A stretch of 64,000 bases of DNA, taken from the NCBI RefSeq assembly GCF_016811105.1, contig NZ_JAFBGM010000002.1, forward strand, positions 620,001 to 684,000, given 5' to 3'. A program made the translations under genes and the position numbers. Each line of letters begins with the position of its first letter. Position 1 is the first letter of the stretch. Positions 10,054 through 19,264 of the stretch are shown piece by piece. Below the pieces are notes generated by a model that was not told where the DNA came from, did not search any database, and saw nothing but the letters and a program-made list of their open reading frames with translations. Source of the DNA: Aurantibacter crassamenti (GTDB lineage: Bacteria; Bacteroidota; Bacteroidia; Flavobacteriales; Flavobacteriaceae).

Positions 10054-12453
10054 ATGAAAAGATTGACCATAGCTAGCTTCACAATTATTTTCTTGTGCTC
10101 GATACTCAGTTATGGCCAACAGAAATTTACCATCAGTGGTACTATTACCGAAGCTTCTAGTAATGAAACACTAATTGGAGTCACAATACTAATTCCTGAA
10201 TTAGCAACAGGCGTGACTACCAATCAATATGGATTTTATTCAATTACAGTTCCTGAAGGAGACTATCAAATTTATATAAGTTATCTAGGGTTCGAAGAAA
10301 TCAATCATACCATATCATTAACTGAAAACATCAAATTAAACTATCAATTAATAGAGACAGCAGAAGAACTGGATGAAGTTGTTGTCACCCAAAATGTAGA
10401 AAAACTTGACATTCGAAAACCTCAGATGAGTGTAAATTCATTAAAGGTTGAAACCATAAAAAAAATACCCGTTATTCTAGGAGAGGCCGATGTAATAAAG
10501 GCTATTTTATTGCTGCCAGGTGTTACCAACGCTGGTGAAGGAGCTTCAGGGTTTAATGTTCGCGGTGGGTCTGTAGATCAAAACTTAATTCTTTTAGATG
10601 AAGCCGTCATTTTTAATTCATCACATTTATTCGGATTCTTTTCAGTTTTTAATCCAGATGCTATAAAGGATATTAAACTCTATAAAGGCGGTATTCCTGC
10701 GCGTTATGGAGGAAGAGTATCTTCAGTTTTAGATATTTTCCAAAAAGAAGGAAATAGTAAACAAATTAAGGTCAACGGAGGTATTGGTGCTGTGGCCAGT
10801 AGACTATTAATAGAAGGACCAATTAAAAAAGACAAAGCTGCATTTTTGGTTGGTGGTAGGGCATCATACGCACACCTATTTCTTCCACTATTTGATGTTG
10901 ACAATTCTGCTTATTTCTATGATTTAAACACCAAGTTGAACTACAATATTAATGACAAGAATAGCATTTTTCTTTCAGGATATTTTGGTAGAGATGTTTT
11001 TAGTATATCTGAAAGCTTTGTAAATACTTATGGTAATATGGTAGGTAATTTCAGGTGGAACCATTTATTTTCAGATAAGTTATTCTCCAATTTATCTTTA
11101 ATTTATTCGGATTACTATTATGGTCTTAAATTAGATTTTGTAGGATTTAATTGGAACTCAGGCATCCAAAATTTCAATTTAAAATATGACTTAAAGCATT
11201 ATGTTAACGATAAGTTACAAATCAATTATGGTATCAATAACATATATTATAGGTTTAACCCCGGTAAAATTGAACCTAGCAATGAAGAATCTGGTATAGT
11301 CGCCGAACAATTAATTCAAAAATATGCTAATGAATTTGCAGCCTATATAGACATAGAACATGACCTTACAAAAAATTTAAGTTTAGAATATGGGCTTCGT
11401 TTCAGTAATTTTATGCGCCTTGGGCAAGATGAAATAAACGTCTATAGCAACAACAATCCAATTATTTTTGATCCGCAAACGCTTGTTTATAGTAAAGCAA
11501 TACCGGAATCCGTTGCGCAACCAGATAGAAATGCAAGCTTAGCAACTTATAATAATTTTGAGCCGCGTATATCTGCTTCATACGTAATTAACGATAAAGC
11601 CTCTGTAAAAGCGAGCTATACACGGTTAGCCCAATACTTGCATTTACTATCAAACACCAGCTCCCCTACTCCTTTGGACGTATGGACACCCAGTGGTCCA
11701 TTTGTCAAACCCCAAATTCTTGACCAATATACAGCCGGTTATTTTAGAAATATAAAAAATGGTGATTATTCATTAGAAACAGAAGTTTTTTATAAGAATA
11801 TAAAAAACCGTATTGACTATATTGATGGGGCAAATCTAATTGCCAACAATGCAATTGAACAAGTTATACTTAATGGCAAAGCCCGAGCATATGGTCTAGA
11901 ATTGTTATTACGAAAAAATGAGGGCGCATTACAAGGTTGGTTAGCGTATACACTCTCCAAATCAGAACAAAAAACACCAGGACGAAAATCAACTCCTGAA
12001 TTAGAAAGGTCAAATTTTGAAACTGGAATTAACAATAGTGAATGGTATAATACACCTTTTGACAAAACACATGATTTTTCAATATTTGGCAGCTATGAGT
12101 TAAATGAAAAATGGAGTATTAATTCAACTTTCGTATATCAAACTGGGCAACCAACGAATTACCCAATTGGCCAGTTTGAATTTCAAGGTTTGTCAATACC
12201 TTATTATGGTTTGAGAAACAGTGAGCGCCTTCCAGATTATAACCGAATGGATATTTCGGCCACTTTAACACCCAGAAAAAATTTAAATAGAAAATGGAAA
12301 GCTGAATGGGTTTTTAGCATTTATAACGTTTATAATAGAAGGAACGCTGCATCAATAAACTTTAGTAATAACCAAGACACTGGGGTCAATGAGGCAGTAC
12401 GTACTTCTATATTTGGCATAGTACCAGCAGTAACCTATAATTTTAAATTCTAA
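10054..12453 (+). CDS. TonB-dependent receptor with CarboxypepD_reg-like N-terminal domain
   Basis: Outer-membrane active transporter of 799 residues; the ligand is unknown. Order: signal peptide (1-21, ending SILSYGQ), a CarboxypepD_reg-like beta-sandwich (about 23-105, GTITEASSNETLIGVTILI), a plug domain (about 110-235, with LLLPGVTNAGEGASGFNVRGG and the LDEAVIFNSSHLFGFFSVFN stretch), then a 22-strand-type barrel ending in the aromatic YNFKF. There is no SusD partner; instead a DUF4249 lipoprotein starts three bases later, a pairing seen repeatedly in Bacteroidota. The lack of carbohydrate enzymes directly beside it argues for a peptide, metal-chelate or other non-glycan cargo, but this is inference. 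Confidence 0.93.
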   Translation: MKRLTIASFTIIFLCSILSYGQQKFTISGTITEASSNETLIGVTILIPELATGVTTNQYGFYSITVPEGDYQIYISYLGFEEINHTISLTENIKLNYQLIETAEELDEVVVTQNVEKLDIRKPQMSVNSLKVETIKKIPVILGEADVIKAILLLPGVTNAGEGASGFNVRGGSVDQNLILLDEAVIFNSSHLFGFFSVFNPDAIKDIKLYKGGIPARYGGRVSSVLDIFQKEGNSKQIKVNGGIGAVASRLLIEGPIKKDKAAFLVGGRASYAHLFLPLFDVDNSAYFYDLNTKLNYNINDKNSIFLSGYFGRDVFSISESFVNTYGNMVGNFRWNHLFSDKLFSNLSLIYSDYYYGLKLDFVGFNWNSGIQNFNLKYDLKHYVNDKLQINYGINNIYYRFNPGKIEPSNEESGIVAEQLIQKYANEFAAYIDIEHDLTKNLSLEYGLRFSNFMRLGQDEINVYSNNNPIIFDPQTLVYSKAIPESVAQPDRNASLATYNNFEPRISASYVINDKASVKASYTRLAQYLHLLSNTSSPTPLDVWTPSGPFVKPQILDQYTAGYFRNIKNGDYSLETEVFYKNIKNRIDYIDGANLIANNAIEQVILNGKARAYGLELLLRKNEGALQGWLAYTLSKSEQKTPGRKSTPELERSNFETGINNSEWYNTPFDKTHDFSIFGSYELNEKWSINSTFVYQTGQPTNYPIGQFEFQGLSIPYYGLRNSERLPDYNRMDISATLTPRKNLNRKWKAEWVFSIYNVYNRRNAASINFSNNQDTGVNEAVRTSIFGIVPAVTYNFKF

Positions 12454-12456
12454 AAC

Positions 12457-13293
12457 ATGAAAAACTGGCCCTTAGCTTTTATGTTGTTTTTTATACAAAT
12501 TTCATGTCAAGATGTTATCACCGTTGACCCGCCTACTGAAGCACCAAGATTGTCTGTTGATGCTTTAATTCGTATTGATAAAAGTGAACCATTTACAACT
12601 GCAGTAATCAACACTGCATTAACAAGTTCATTTTTTGAACAAATTGAACCTACAGATGTTGATTTAATTACCATAAGTAATTTAGACTATTCAACTAATG
12701 AGAATATTTTAGTCTTAAATAAAAACCAATTAGGGCATTATTCTGGAACAAGAGAAACCGCTTTTTTTACTAGCGGTCGTCTTGTTTTAAATATTGAATA
12801 TGAAAACGTACAATATCAGGCTGAAACTACTTATGCCCCAGCTGTTCCTATTGATAAATTAGAAGAAGGAAGCCAAACACTTTTTACAGGTGATGAAACA
12901 GAAATATTGGTTACGGTTACTGACGCCCCAAACCGAACTGACTTTTATCTTTTTGATTTCTCCTTTGATGAATATTTAGTTTCGGAAGACACATTTTATC
13001 CAGGTCAAAAATTTCAATTTTCATATTTTTATGAAGGCGGCTTAAAATCAGGTTATGAATTAGAAATAAGTATTCTTGGTATAGACGAACAATTTTATAA
13101 TTACATGAACCAATTAATAGTTCAAGCAGGCGGTGACCAAGGTCCATTTCAAAGTCCAGCAGCTACAGTACGAGGTAATATTATAAAAATTTCAGACAAC
13201 AATTCCACGGAGTATGAAAATCAAACTAACGCATACATTTTAGGGTATTTTGCTGTTTCAGAAGAATATAAAAAATCAATTATACTCGAATAA
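12457..13293 (+). CDS. DUF4249 family lipoprotein, partner of the TonB receptor
   Basis: Probable outer-membrane lipoprotein of 278 residues. The signal peptide ends in a lipobox-like QISC with Cys17, and the mature protein begins CQDVITVDPP, matching the DUF4249 pattern of an Asp/Pro-rich start followed by beta-sandwich repeats (SVDALIRIDKSEPF, then GHYSG and LNIEYENVQYQAETTY). It lies three bases after the TonB receptor, so the two are co-translated. DUF4249 proteins have no firmly known job; by position they are thought to act with the receptor, perhaps as a lid or binding subunit. The mature N terminus lacks the Lys-Asn-Asp-Asp surface signal seen in other lipoproteins of this window. Confidence 0.85.
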   Translation: MKNWPLAFMLFFIQISCQDVITVDPPTEAPRLSVDALIRIDKSEPFTTAVINTALTSSFFEQIEPTDVDLITISNLDYSTNENILVLNKNQLGHYSGTRETAFFTSGRLVLNIEYENVQYQAETTYAPAVPIDKLEEGSQTLFTGDETEILVTVTDAPNRTDFYLFDFSFDEYLVSEDTFYPGQKFQFSYFYEGGLKSGYELEISILGIDEQFYNYMNQLIVQAGGDQGPFQSPAATVRGNIIKISDNNSTEYENQTNAYILGYFAVSEEYKKSIILE

Positions 13294-13371
13294 TATTTTG
13301 TATTCGCATTCTAATTAACAAAATGCATGTTTAGTTCAAATTTCACTTCTGCATTTAATATAATAAATCTG

Positions 13372-13379
13372 TATTTTTG
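13372..13379 (+). promoter_or_regulatory. -7 element immediately before DUF6095 gene
   Basis: TATTTTTG matches TAnnTTTG and ends one base before the first ATG (13381) and seven before the second (13387). Transcription would start at or after 13383, which favours the second ATG and a very short leader. Confidence 0.45.
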
Positions 13380-13386
13380 AATGATT

Positions 13387-13614
13387 ATGAAAACGGATAG
13401 ATTTCTACTTGTAAAAGGCTTAAAATACATGGGCATTACTATAGCCTTAATGTTCACAGCCCCCGTAATTCTATCACAAGCCTTTAAAAATGTTGGTCAT
13501 CCATTTTTTTGGCCAATAGTAATAATCGGTGGTTTATTAGCCATTGGAGCAATTGCTGGCGGATTCTATGGCATAAAGGTTATAATGGACGCGCTCTTCT
13601 CGAAAAAAAAATAA
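13387..13614 (+). CDS. DUF6095 family small membrane protein
   Basis: A 75-residue protein with two transmembrane helices (about 13-32 and 40-65, the second rich in Gly/Ala/Ile) and a basic C-terminal KKK tail. It matches the Bacteroidota-only DUF6095 pattern, which begins MKTD-x-x-LLVKGLKYMG. Function unknown. I start it at the second ATG because the -7 promoter element at 13372-13379 would place transcription initiation after the first ATG (13381, two codons earlier). It stands alone between the DUF4249 gene and the sugar cluster. Confidence 0.82.
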   Translation: MKTDRFLLVKGLKYMGITIALMFTAPVILSQAFKNVGHPFFWPIVIIGGLLAIGAIAGGFYGIKVIMDALFSKKK

Positions 13615-13925
13615 AATTACCTAAGCTCACAAGGCCAAATCCCTAGCTATTTATTAAATTAGGGCATGAAAAATTTGGGCTTCTTTGATGTCTTCTTACA
13701 CACCTGTGTATTGTCTATCTTTTCTTCTAGAAATACAGAATTGAAATTACCAGAAAATTTAGTGTTACAATTAAGAATTCTGTTAACCAACATATCGAAG
13801 TTTCATATACCACAATCATACACCTTAAACAATCACAATATGCCTTGATTTTTCTACAAAGCGAAATGTATATTTCTACTAAGACCTAAATATCACAAAA
13901 AACAAACTAACATAAAGCAATATAA
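13615..13925 (+). other. Gene-free gap before the sugar cluster
   Basis: 311 bases. A possible hairpin (CCCTA and TAGGG, nested in GCCAAAT/ATTTGGG) at about 13632-13683, followed by TTCTTT, may terminate the DUF6095 transcript. A 60-codon ORF at 13666-13848 overlaps it and shows no protein-like composition. The cluster's promoter should lie in 13850-13925, but I see no clean TAnnTTTG element there. Confidence 0.4.
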
Positions 13926-15323
13926 ATGAGCAAATTAGACAGAAGAAATTTTATTAGAAAAACCTCATTGGCCGGGGCAGCAATAACAATGGCTCCTACA
14001 ATGGGAAGTGCTGCTAATTCTTTTACAGAACGACCATTTATGCACAAATATATGGGCGATTTTGCGGCTCCAAAACTAGAAAAAGTTAGAGCTGCTTTCA
14101 TAGGCGTAGGTCACAGAGGGCCTTCTCATTTACAATTCTTTGCAGGATTAGAAGGCACTGAGATTGTAGCAATATGTGATTTGTACGAAGATTTTGCGAA
14201 AAAATGGGGCGAAAAAGCCAAGGAAATTGGTAAGGGCAAACAACATCAAAACATCAAACTATATTACGGTGAAGAGAATAAATGGCGTACCATGCTTGAT
14301 GAAGTAAAACCCGATGTGGTATTTGTAGTAACCAATTGGGCCAATCATGCACCGATGGTTATTGAAGCCATGAAAAAAGGAGCTCACGCCTTTACTGAAG
14401 TGCCTATGGCGTTGACCATCAAAGAAATGTGGGACATTATTGATACGTCTGAGGCAACCGGAAAGCATTGTATGATGATGGAAAATGTAAATTACAACCG
14501 TGATGAATTGATGTACCTTAATATGTGTAGACAAGGCGTTATTGGTGAATTATTACATGGTGAAGCTGCTTATATTCATGAGTTACGTTTTCAAATGAAA
14601 GAACAAGTACGAAATACAGGTTCATGGCGTACACCGCAAATAGCACATAACAATGGTAACCTATATCCCACTCATGGTCTAGGTCCCGTAGCACAATACA
14701 TGAATCTCTGTCGAACAGATGATAATTTCAAAAGTTTAGTTTCTTATTCATCTCCATCACGAGGTAGAAAATTATACGAGCAAAATCATATGGAACGGGA
14801 TAATAAATGGAAAGACCTTGAATTTAAAGGTGGCGATATGAACACATCAATTGTTAAGACCCAGGCAGGTAGAACTGTAATGATTCAATGGGATGAAACA
14901 AGTCCAAGACCTTATACACGTCATAATTTAATTCAAGGTACCAAAGGTACTCTCGCTGGTTTCCCCAATAGAGTTGCACTTGAAGGCGGTGTTTTAGGAA
15001 TAACCAAAGACCATCATGAATGGGTTCAGGGTGACAAGTTAGCAGCGGTTTATGAAAAGTACGACCATCCACTTTACAAACGATTAAATGAGAAAGCTAA
15101 AAATAGTGGTCACGGTGGTATGGATGGAATAATGATGTACCGCATAGTTGAATGCTTGCAAAAAGGACTTCCTTTAGATCAAAATGTTTATGAAGGTGCC
15201 TTTTGGAGTGCTGTAACACCTTTAAGTGCGGCTTCAGTTGCAAGTGATGGAATGCCACAGGCTTTTCCTGATTTTACCAGAGGAAATTGGAAAAACACGA
15301 AACCATTAGATATTATTAGCTAA
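13926..15323 (+). CDS. Gfo/Idh/MocA family oxidoreductase, GH109-like, Tat-exported
   Basis: NAD-dependent sugar-active enzyme of 465 residues. It starts with a twin-arginine signal (LDRRNFIRKTSLAGAA, residues 4-19), so it folds with NAD in the cytoplasm and is exported. The Rossmann fold follows (AAFIGVGHRGPSH, 56-68). Its layout follows GH109 alpha-N-acetylgalactosaminidases, which use a bound NAD for transient C3 oxidation: EVPMALTIKEMWD, MENVNYNRDE and NLYPTHGLGPV with His250, then SGHGGMDG near 400. It may act as a glycosidase or as a net sugar 3-dehydrogenase; sequence alone does not say. First gene of the sugar cluster. Confidence 0.9.
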   Translation: MSKLDRRNFIRKTSLAGAAITMAPTMGSAANSFTERPFMHKYMGDFAAPKLEKVRAAFIGVGHRGPSHLQFFAGLEGTEIVAICDLYEDFAKKWGEKAKEIGKGKQHQNIKLYYGEENKWRTMLDEVKPDVVFVVTNWANHAPMVIEAMKKGAHAFTEVPMALTIKEMWDIIDTSEATGKHCMMMENVNYNRDELMYLNMCRQGVIGELLHGEAAYIHELRFQMKEQVRNTGSWRTPQIAHNNGNLYPTHGLGPVAQYMNLCRTDDNFKSLVSYSSPSRGRKLYEQNHMERDNKWKDLEFKGGDMNTSIVKTQAGRTVMIQWDETSPRPYTRHNLIQGTKGTLAGFPNRVALEGGVLGITKDHHEWVQGDKLAAVYEKYDHPLYKRLNEKAKNSGHGGMDGIMMYRIVECLQKGLPLDQNVYEGAFWSAVTPLSAASVASDGMPQAFPDFTRGNWKNTKPLDIIS

Positions 15324-15342
15324 AATAAAAAGAGACTGAAGA

Positions 15343-16155
15343 ATGAAAAAACTAATTACAATACTTACAATAACTTTAATTCTATTTTCTTGTAAAGAAG
15401 CAAAAAAGGAAGAAAAATCGGAAGCAACAGTAGCTACCGAAAATAAAGCAGATGAATGGATATACCTTTTTGATGGAACTTCAACTGAAGGTTGGCGAGG
15501 CTATAATGGCAAAACCTTACCTCCAGGATGGGTGATAGAAGACAGCACTTTAACCTTTAAATCTGATTTAGATTTGAAGAAATCGAATGGTTCAGAAGAG
15601 GATTATGAAGGTGGAAAAGACATTATTTATGCTGCCGAAGAATTTGATAATTTCGAACTTTATTTAGAATGGAAAATACCTGCTGGCGCTAATAGTGGTA
15701 TTTTTTATCATTTAAAAGAAGGGTATGATAGCCCTCCTAAGGTTTCACCGGAATATCAACTTATTGATGACCTTGGGTATGCCAAAATGCATCCTAAAGA
15801 ACTGACTGCCTACAATATAAGCCTTGGGTATACAGACAAACCAGAAGAATTGAAACCATTACAATCAACAGGAGCAGATTATGCAATGCATCCAGCTCCC
15901 GCCGATAAAATTCTACATCCAGTAGGTGAATGGAATTCCTCAAAAATTGTATTCACACCCGAAAGAGTAGAACATTGGTTGAACGGACAAATGTTATTTT
16001 CTTTTGTTCCTTGGGATGAAGCTTGGACTGAGCAAAAGAATTCTGATAAATGGAAAAATTCTGAAGACTATGGCAAATACAAAACTGGCTATATCGGTTT
16101 ACAAGACCATTCAAGCCCTATTTGGTTTAGAAACATAAAAATTAAAAAATTATAG
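15343..16155 (+). CDS. DUF1080 family lipoprotein (3-keto-glycoside hydrolase-like)
   Basis: A 270-residue lipoprotein: signal peptide with lipobox ILFSC (Cys17), a Lys/Glu-rich linker, then one LamG-like DUF1080 jelly-roll domain (about 45-270). Diagnostic elements are WIYLFDGTSTEGWRGY at its start, AGANSGIFYHLKEG in the middle, and GEWNSSKIVFTPERVEHWLNG then IKIKKL at the end. DUF1080 (PF06439) members have been shown to cleave 3-keto-disaccharides and glycosides. It follows the GH109-like oxidoreductase by 19 bases. The mature N terminus CKEAKKEEK is basic, unlike the acidic surface signal, so it may face the periplasm. Confidence 0.9.
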   Translation: MKKLITILTITLILFSCKEAKKEEKSEATVATENKADEWIYLFDGTSTEGWRGYNGKTLPPGWVIEDSTLTFKSDLDLKKSNGSEEDYEGGKDIIYAAEEFDNFELYLEWKIPAGANSGIFYHLKEGYDSPPKVSPEYQLIDDLGYAKMHPKELTAYNISLGYTDKPEELKPLQSTGADYAMHPAPADKILHPVGEWNSSKIVFTPERVEHWLNGQMLFSFVPWDEAWTEQKNSDKWKNSEDYGKYKTGYIGLQDHSSPIWFRNIKIKKL

Positions 16156-16163
16156 CGTCGTTT

Positions 16164-16844
16164 ATGAAAATCAAAAAAAATAGTTTTCTAGCGCTAAGTT
16201 TCATGATACTTACATTATCATCTTGTGGTTCAAAAAAAAATCTTCTAAGCGAATCAAGTTTCACGAGCCTTTTTAATGGTGAAAACTTAGATGGTTGGGA
16301 AGGCAACAAAGAATCGTATAAGGTTGAAAACGGATTAATTATTATTGACCCAAACGGCGGTGGAAGTGGTGGAAATCTATATACTGCAAAAGAGTATAGC
16401 GATTATGTCTTTACGTTTGAGTTTCAATTGACACCCGGCGCAAATAATGGTATAGGGATTCACATGGCTCCAAATGACCATGCAGCTTATGATGCCATGG
16501 AACTTCAAATACTTGATGACACGGCTGAGAAATATGCAGAACTTGAAGTATACCAATATCATGGTTCTGTTTATGGCGTAATTCCCGCAAAAAGAGGATC
16601 CCTAAAACCGGTAGGTGAATGGAACCAACAAACTGTAACCGTTAAAGGTTCAAAAATTACAATTGTACTTAACGGAACCACTATTGTTGATGGCGATTAT
16701 AAAGAAGCAGGCAAAAACGGAACATTAGACCACAAAGATCATCCGGGGCTAAATAAAAACAAAGGTCATATCGGTTTTTTAGGTCATGGAGATGTTGTCC
16801 GTTTTAAAAATATTAGAATTAAAGAATTGAATACCGAAATATAA
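16164..16844 (+). CDS. Second DUF1080 family lipoprotein
   Basis: A 226-residue lipoprotein, paralogous to the gene eight bases upstream but clearly divergent. Signal peptide ends in TLSSC (Cys21). The DUF1080 domain spans about 33-222: FTSLFNGENLDGWEGN, LTPGANNGIGIHM, then YDAMELQILDD, GEWNQQTVTVKGSKITIVLNG and a final RFKNIRIKEL. Compared with the first copy it is shorter and lacks the loop between the ANxGI strand and the central sheet, which suggests a different leaving group or anomer. Co-transcribed with its neighbours. Confidence 0.9.
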   Translation: MKIKKNSFLALSFMILTLSSCGSKKNLLSESSFTSLFNGENLDGWEGNKESYKVENGLIIIDPNGGGSGGNLYTAKEYSDYVFTFEFQLTPGANNGIGIHMAPNDHAAYDAMELQILDDTAEKYAELEVYQYHGSVYGVIPAKRGSLKPVGEWNQQTVTVKGSKITIVLNGTTIVDGDYKEAGKNGTLDHKDHPGLNKNKGHIGFLGHGDVVRFKNIRIKELNTEI

Positions 16845-16859
16845 TTTACACCAAACAAA

Positions 16860-18323
16860 ATGAAGAAACACAAACATAATAACGATAGAAGAGACTTTAT
16901 AAAGAAGAGTGGTTTAGCAGGTATCGCACTTGCATTAACGCCTTCATTTATAATGAAAAATGCTGGCCCACATGGTAGACTAAGAACTGCACATATTGGT
17001 GTTGGTAATATGGGAGGTGAAGATTTAAAAGCAATTTCTTCACATGCCTCGGTTGATGTAACAGTACTTTGCGATGTAGATGCAAACAATTTAGCTGCTG
17101 CTAAAAAATTACATCCAAACGCAAAAACGTATTCAGATTATAGAATAATGTTGAAAGAAATGGAAAATGAAATAGATGCGGTTATTGTTTCAACACCTGA
17201 CCATACACATGCACCTGCTTCAATGATGGCTATGAATTTAAATAAACCTGTGTATTGTCAGAAGCCATTAACACATTATGTTTCTGAAGCTAGGGCAATG
17301 AATAAATTAGCCGCAGAGAAAAACTTGGTAACCCAGATGGGTATTCAAGTACATTCATTTTACGATTATAAATTAGCTACTCTTTTAATTCAATCAGGAA
17401 TTATTGGAAAAGTTCATACAGTGCATGCTTGGTCACCTAAAACTTGGGGTTATGACGGACCTGCACCAGTTGGCGAAGACCCAGTACCTGATACCTTAGA
17501 TTGGAATCTTTGGTTAGGTACTTCTGCAAAGAGACCTTATAAAAAAGATGTGTATCACCCAGGAAATTGGCGTAAACTAATGGACTATGGTTGTGGCACT
17601 TTAGGTGATATGGGAGTTCATATTTTTGATACTCCATATAATGCTCTTGAATTAGATGTACCTAGAACTATTAAAAATGAATGTAGACCAACAACTGGTT
17701 TTGGTTACCCAGAGAATAACGTAGTTACTTATGAATTTCCGGAAACTCCGCATACCGCCGAAACATTAACATGGATTTGGTATGATGGCCCTGGTGCACC
17801 TAATGATCATGAAGACCTAGTTTTACCAGGTGCTGAAAAAGAGAATTCTAAAAAGAGTAAAAAATCTAAGAAGAAAAAGGAATCTGTAAAAGATAAGATT
17901 TCACTTGACGCAAAAATAGCTGGCGCAGGTAAACTACCAGATCAAGGTGCAATGTTTGTTGGTGATAAAGGCCGTTTATTATTACCACACTTTATGCAGT
18001 TACCAACAAAAATAGTTAATGGTAAATATGTCGACATTTCTGCAGAAATTGAAGCTGTAAGTAAAGCTAATAATATTGGTGAAATTGTGCGCAATTATGA
18101 GTCTGAAGGTCCAAAACACTACCATCAATTTGTTGATGCTTGTTTAGGTAATGGCGAAACTACAGCTCCATTTTCATATGCATCCAAACTAACAGAAACA
18201 ATTCTTTTAGGTGTAATTGCTGGTCGTTTTCCAAATCAAACATTGCATTGGGACAGCTCTTCTGCTCAATTTTCAGAAAGTGAAGCCAATCAATATTTAG
18301 AAGGGGAATACAGAGCGTTTTAA
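16860..18323 (+). CDS. Gfo/Idh/MocA family oxidoreductase, probable sugar 3-dehydrogenase
   Basis: NAD(P)-dependent oxidoreductase of 487 residues with a twin-arginine-like signal (NDRRDFIKKSGLAGIA, residues 8-23). Rossmann motif HIGVGNMGGED (about 45-55), the VSTPDHTHAPASMMAM segment, and YCQKPLTHYVSEAR carrying the conserved catalytic-type Lys of the EKP motif. In the C-terminal half a Lys/Ser-rich insertion (about 328-348) breaks the substrate domain; it is absent from the first oxidoreductase. Within this cluster it most likely oxidises C3 of a glycoside to supply the DUF1080 hydrolases, an inference from gene order. Confidence 0.9.
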   Translation: MKKHKHNNDRRDFIKKSGLAGIALALTPSFIMKNAGPHGRLRTAHIGVGNMGGEDLKAISSHASVDVTVLCDVDANNLAAAKKLHPNAKTYSDYRIMLKEMENEIDAVIVSTPDHTHAPASMMAMNLNKPVYCQKPLTHYVSEARAMNKLAAEKNLVTQMGIQVHSFYDYKLATLLIQSGIIGKVHTVHAWSPKTWGYDGPAPVGEDPVPDTLDWNLWLGTSAKRPYKKDVYHPGNWRKLMDYGCGTLGDMGVHIFDTPYNALELDVPRTIKNECRPTTGFGYPENNVVTYEFPETPHTAETLTWIWYDGPGAPNDHEDLVLPGAEKENSKKSKKSKKKKESVKDKISLDAKIAGAGKLPDQGAMFVGDKGRLLLPHFMQLPTKIVNGKYVDISAEIEAVSKANNIGEIVRNYESEGPKHYHQFVDACLGNGETTAPFSYASKLTETILLGVIAGRFPNQTLHWDSSSAQFSESEANQYLEGEYRAF

Positions 18324-18346
18324 TTATTAATTAAACACACTTAATT

Positions 18347-19186
18347 ATGAAAGTATCTAGAAAGAATTTTATTAGAACAGTAGCGCTTGGCACCGTCGGT
18401 GCAACTACATCATCATTTGCCGTAGCTTCTAAAAACAATACCACTCAACCAGAAGACCATAAGTTGACTGTTGGCCTTGCGTCTTATACACTTCGCAAGT
18501 ATAGCTTAGATGAGGTTATTGATATTGCATTAGGTTTAAACCTAACGGATGTAGCTTTTAAAAGTTTTCATCTGCCCTATGAATCAACAGATGAAGAATT
18601 ACGACTAATAAGTGCTAAAGTAAAAGCTCGTGGCCTAAATCTTTATGGCGGAGGTGTTATTTATATGAAAACTCCAGAGGATATTGAAAAATATTTTAAT
18701 TATGCTAAGGCTGCAGGTCTTAAAATGATTATTGGAGTAACCACACATGAATTGTTACCTCAAATTGAGAAAAAGGTTAAGGAAACCGATATTAAGTTAG
18801 CAATACATAACCATGGTCCTGAGGATGAAATTTTTCCTTCACCCAAAAGCGTTTATGATAAAATCAAAAATCTTGATAAACGTATTGGTCTTTGCATGGA
18901 CATGGGGCATACATTTAGATTAAATCTAGACCCAGCAGAAGAAATCAAAAAGTACAAGGATCGTTTACTAGATGTACACATTAAAGATATTAATGAACAA
19001 AATGCTGAAGGTAAGCCAGTAGAAATAGGACGCGGTAAAATGAATATTCCAAGTCTCTTAGCTGCACTCAAAGAAGTAAAATACAGTGGCATAGTGGGCA
19101 TTGAATATGAAAAAGATGGTGAGCATGCCAAATTCGGACTTGCCGAATCTGTAGGCTACGTGCGTGCCGTTTTAGATGTGATTTAA
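18347..19186 (+). CDS. Sugar phosphate isomerase/epimerase-like TIM-barrel protein, exported
   Basis: A 279-residue AP-endonuclease-2/xylose-isomerase-like TIM barrel. The N terminus (VSRKNFIRTVALGTVGATTS) resembles a Tat signal with RK in place of RR. Metal-site motifs are visible: LAIHNHGPEDE (about 147-157), GLCMDMGHTF (about 181-190), LLDVHIKDI (about 208-216) and the terminal GIVGIEYE. Members that travel with Gfo/Idh/MocA and DUF1080 genes handle keto sugars by isomerisation or lyase chemistry. Here it closes the polycistronic part; a terminator follows. Confidence 0.88.
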   Translation: MKVSRKNFIRTVALGTVGATTSSFAVASKNNTTQPEDHKLTVGLASYTLRKYSLDEVIDIALGLNLTDVAFKSFHLPYESTDEELRLISAKVKARGLNLYGGGVIYMKTPEDIEKYFNYAKAAGLKMIIGVTTHELLPQIEKKVKETDIKLAIHNHGPEDEIFPSPKSVYDKIKNLDKRIGLCMDMGHTFRLNLDPAEEIKKYKDRLLDVHIKDINEQNAEGKPVEIGRGKMNIPSLLAALKEVKYSGIVGIEYEKDGEHAKFGLAESVGYVRAVLDVI

Positions 19187-19199
19187 AATCTCAAATTTT

Positions 19200-19241
19200 A
19201 ACCCTCTATTATTTACTTGATTAATTTTAGAGGGTTTTTTA
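19200..19241 (+). terminator. Terminator closing the sugar operon
   Basis: ACCCTCTA and TAGAGGGT pair across a 19-base AT-rich loop, followed by six T. It separates the five-gene unit from the SGNH hydrolase gene. Confidence 0.75.
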
Positions 19242-19264
19242 TTTAATTATTACAAAATATAAGC

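Noticed and set aside
13666-13848. 60-codon plus-strand ORF before the sugar cluster
   Set aside because: Overlaps a likely terminator hairpin; composition looks random; no start signal.
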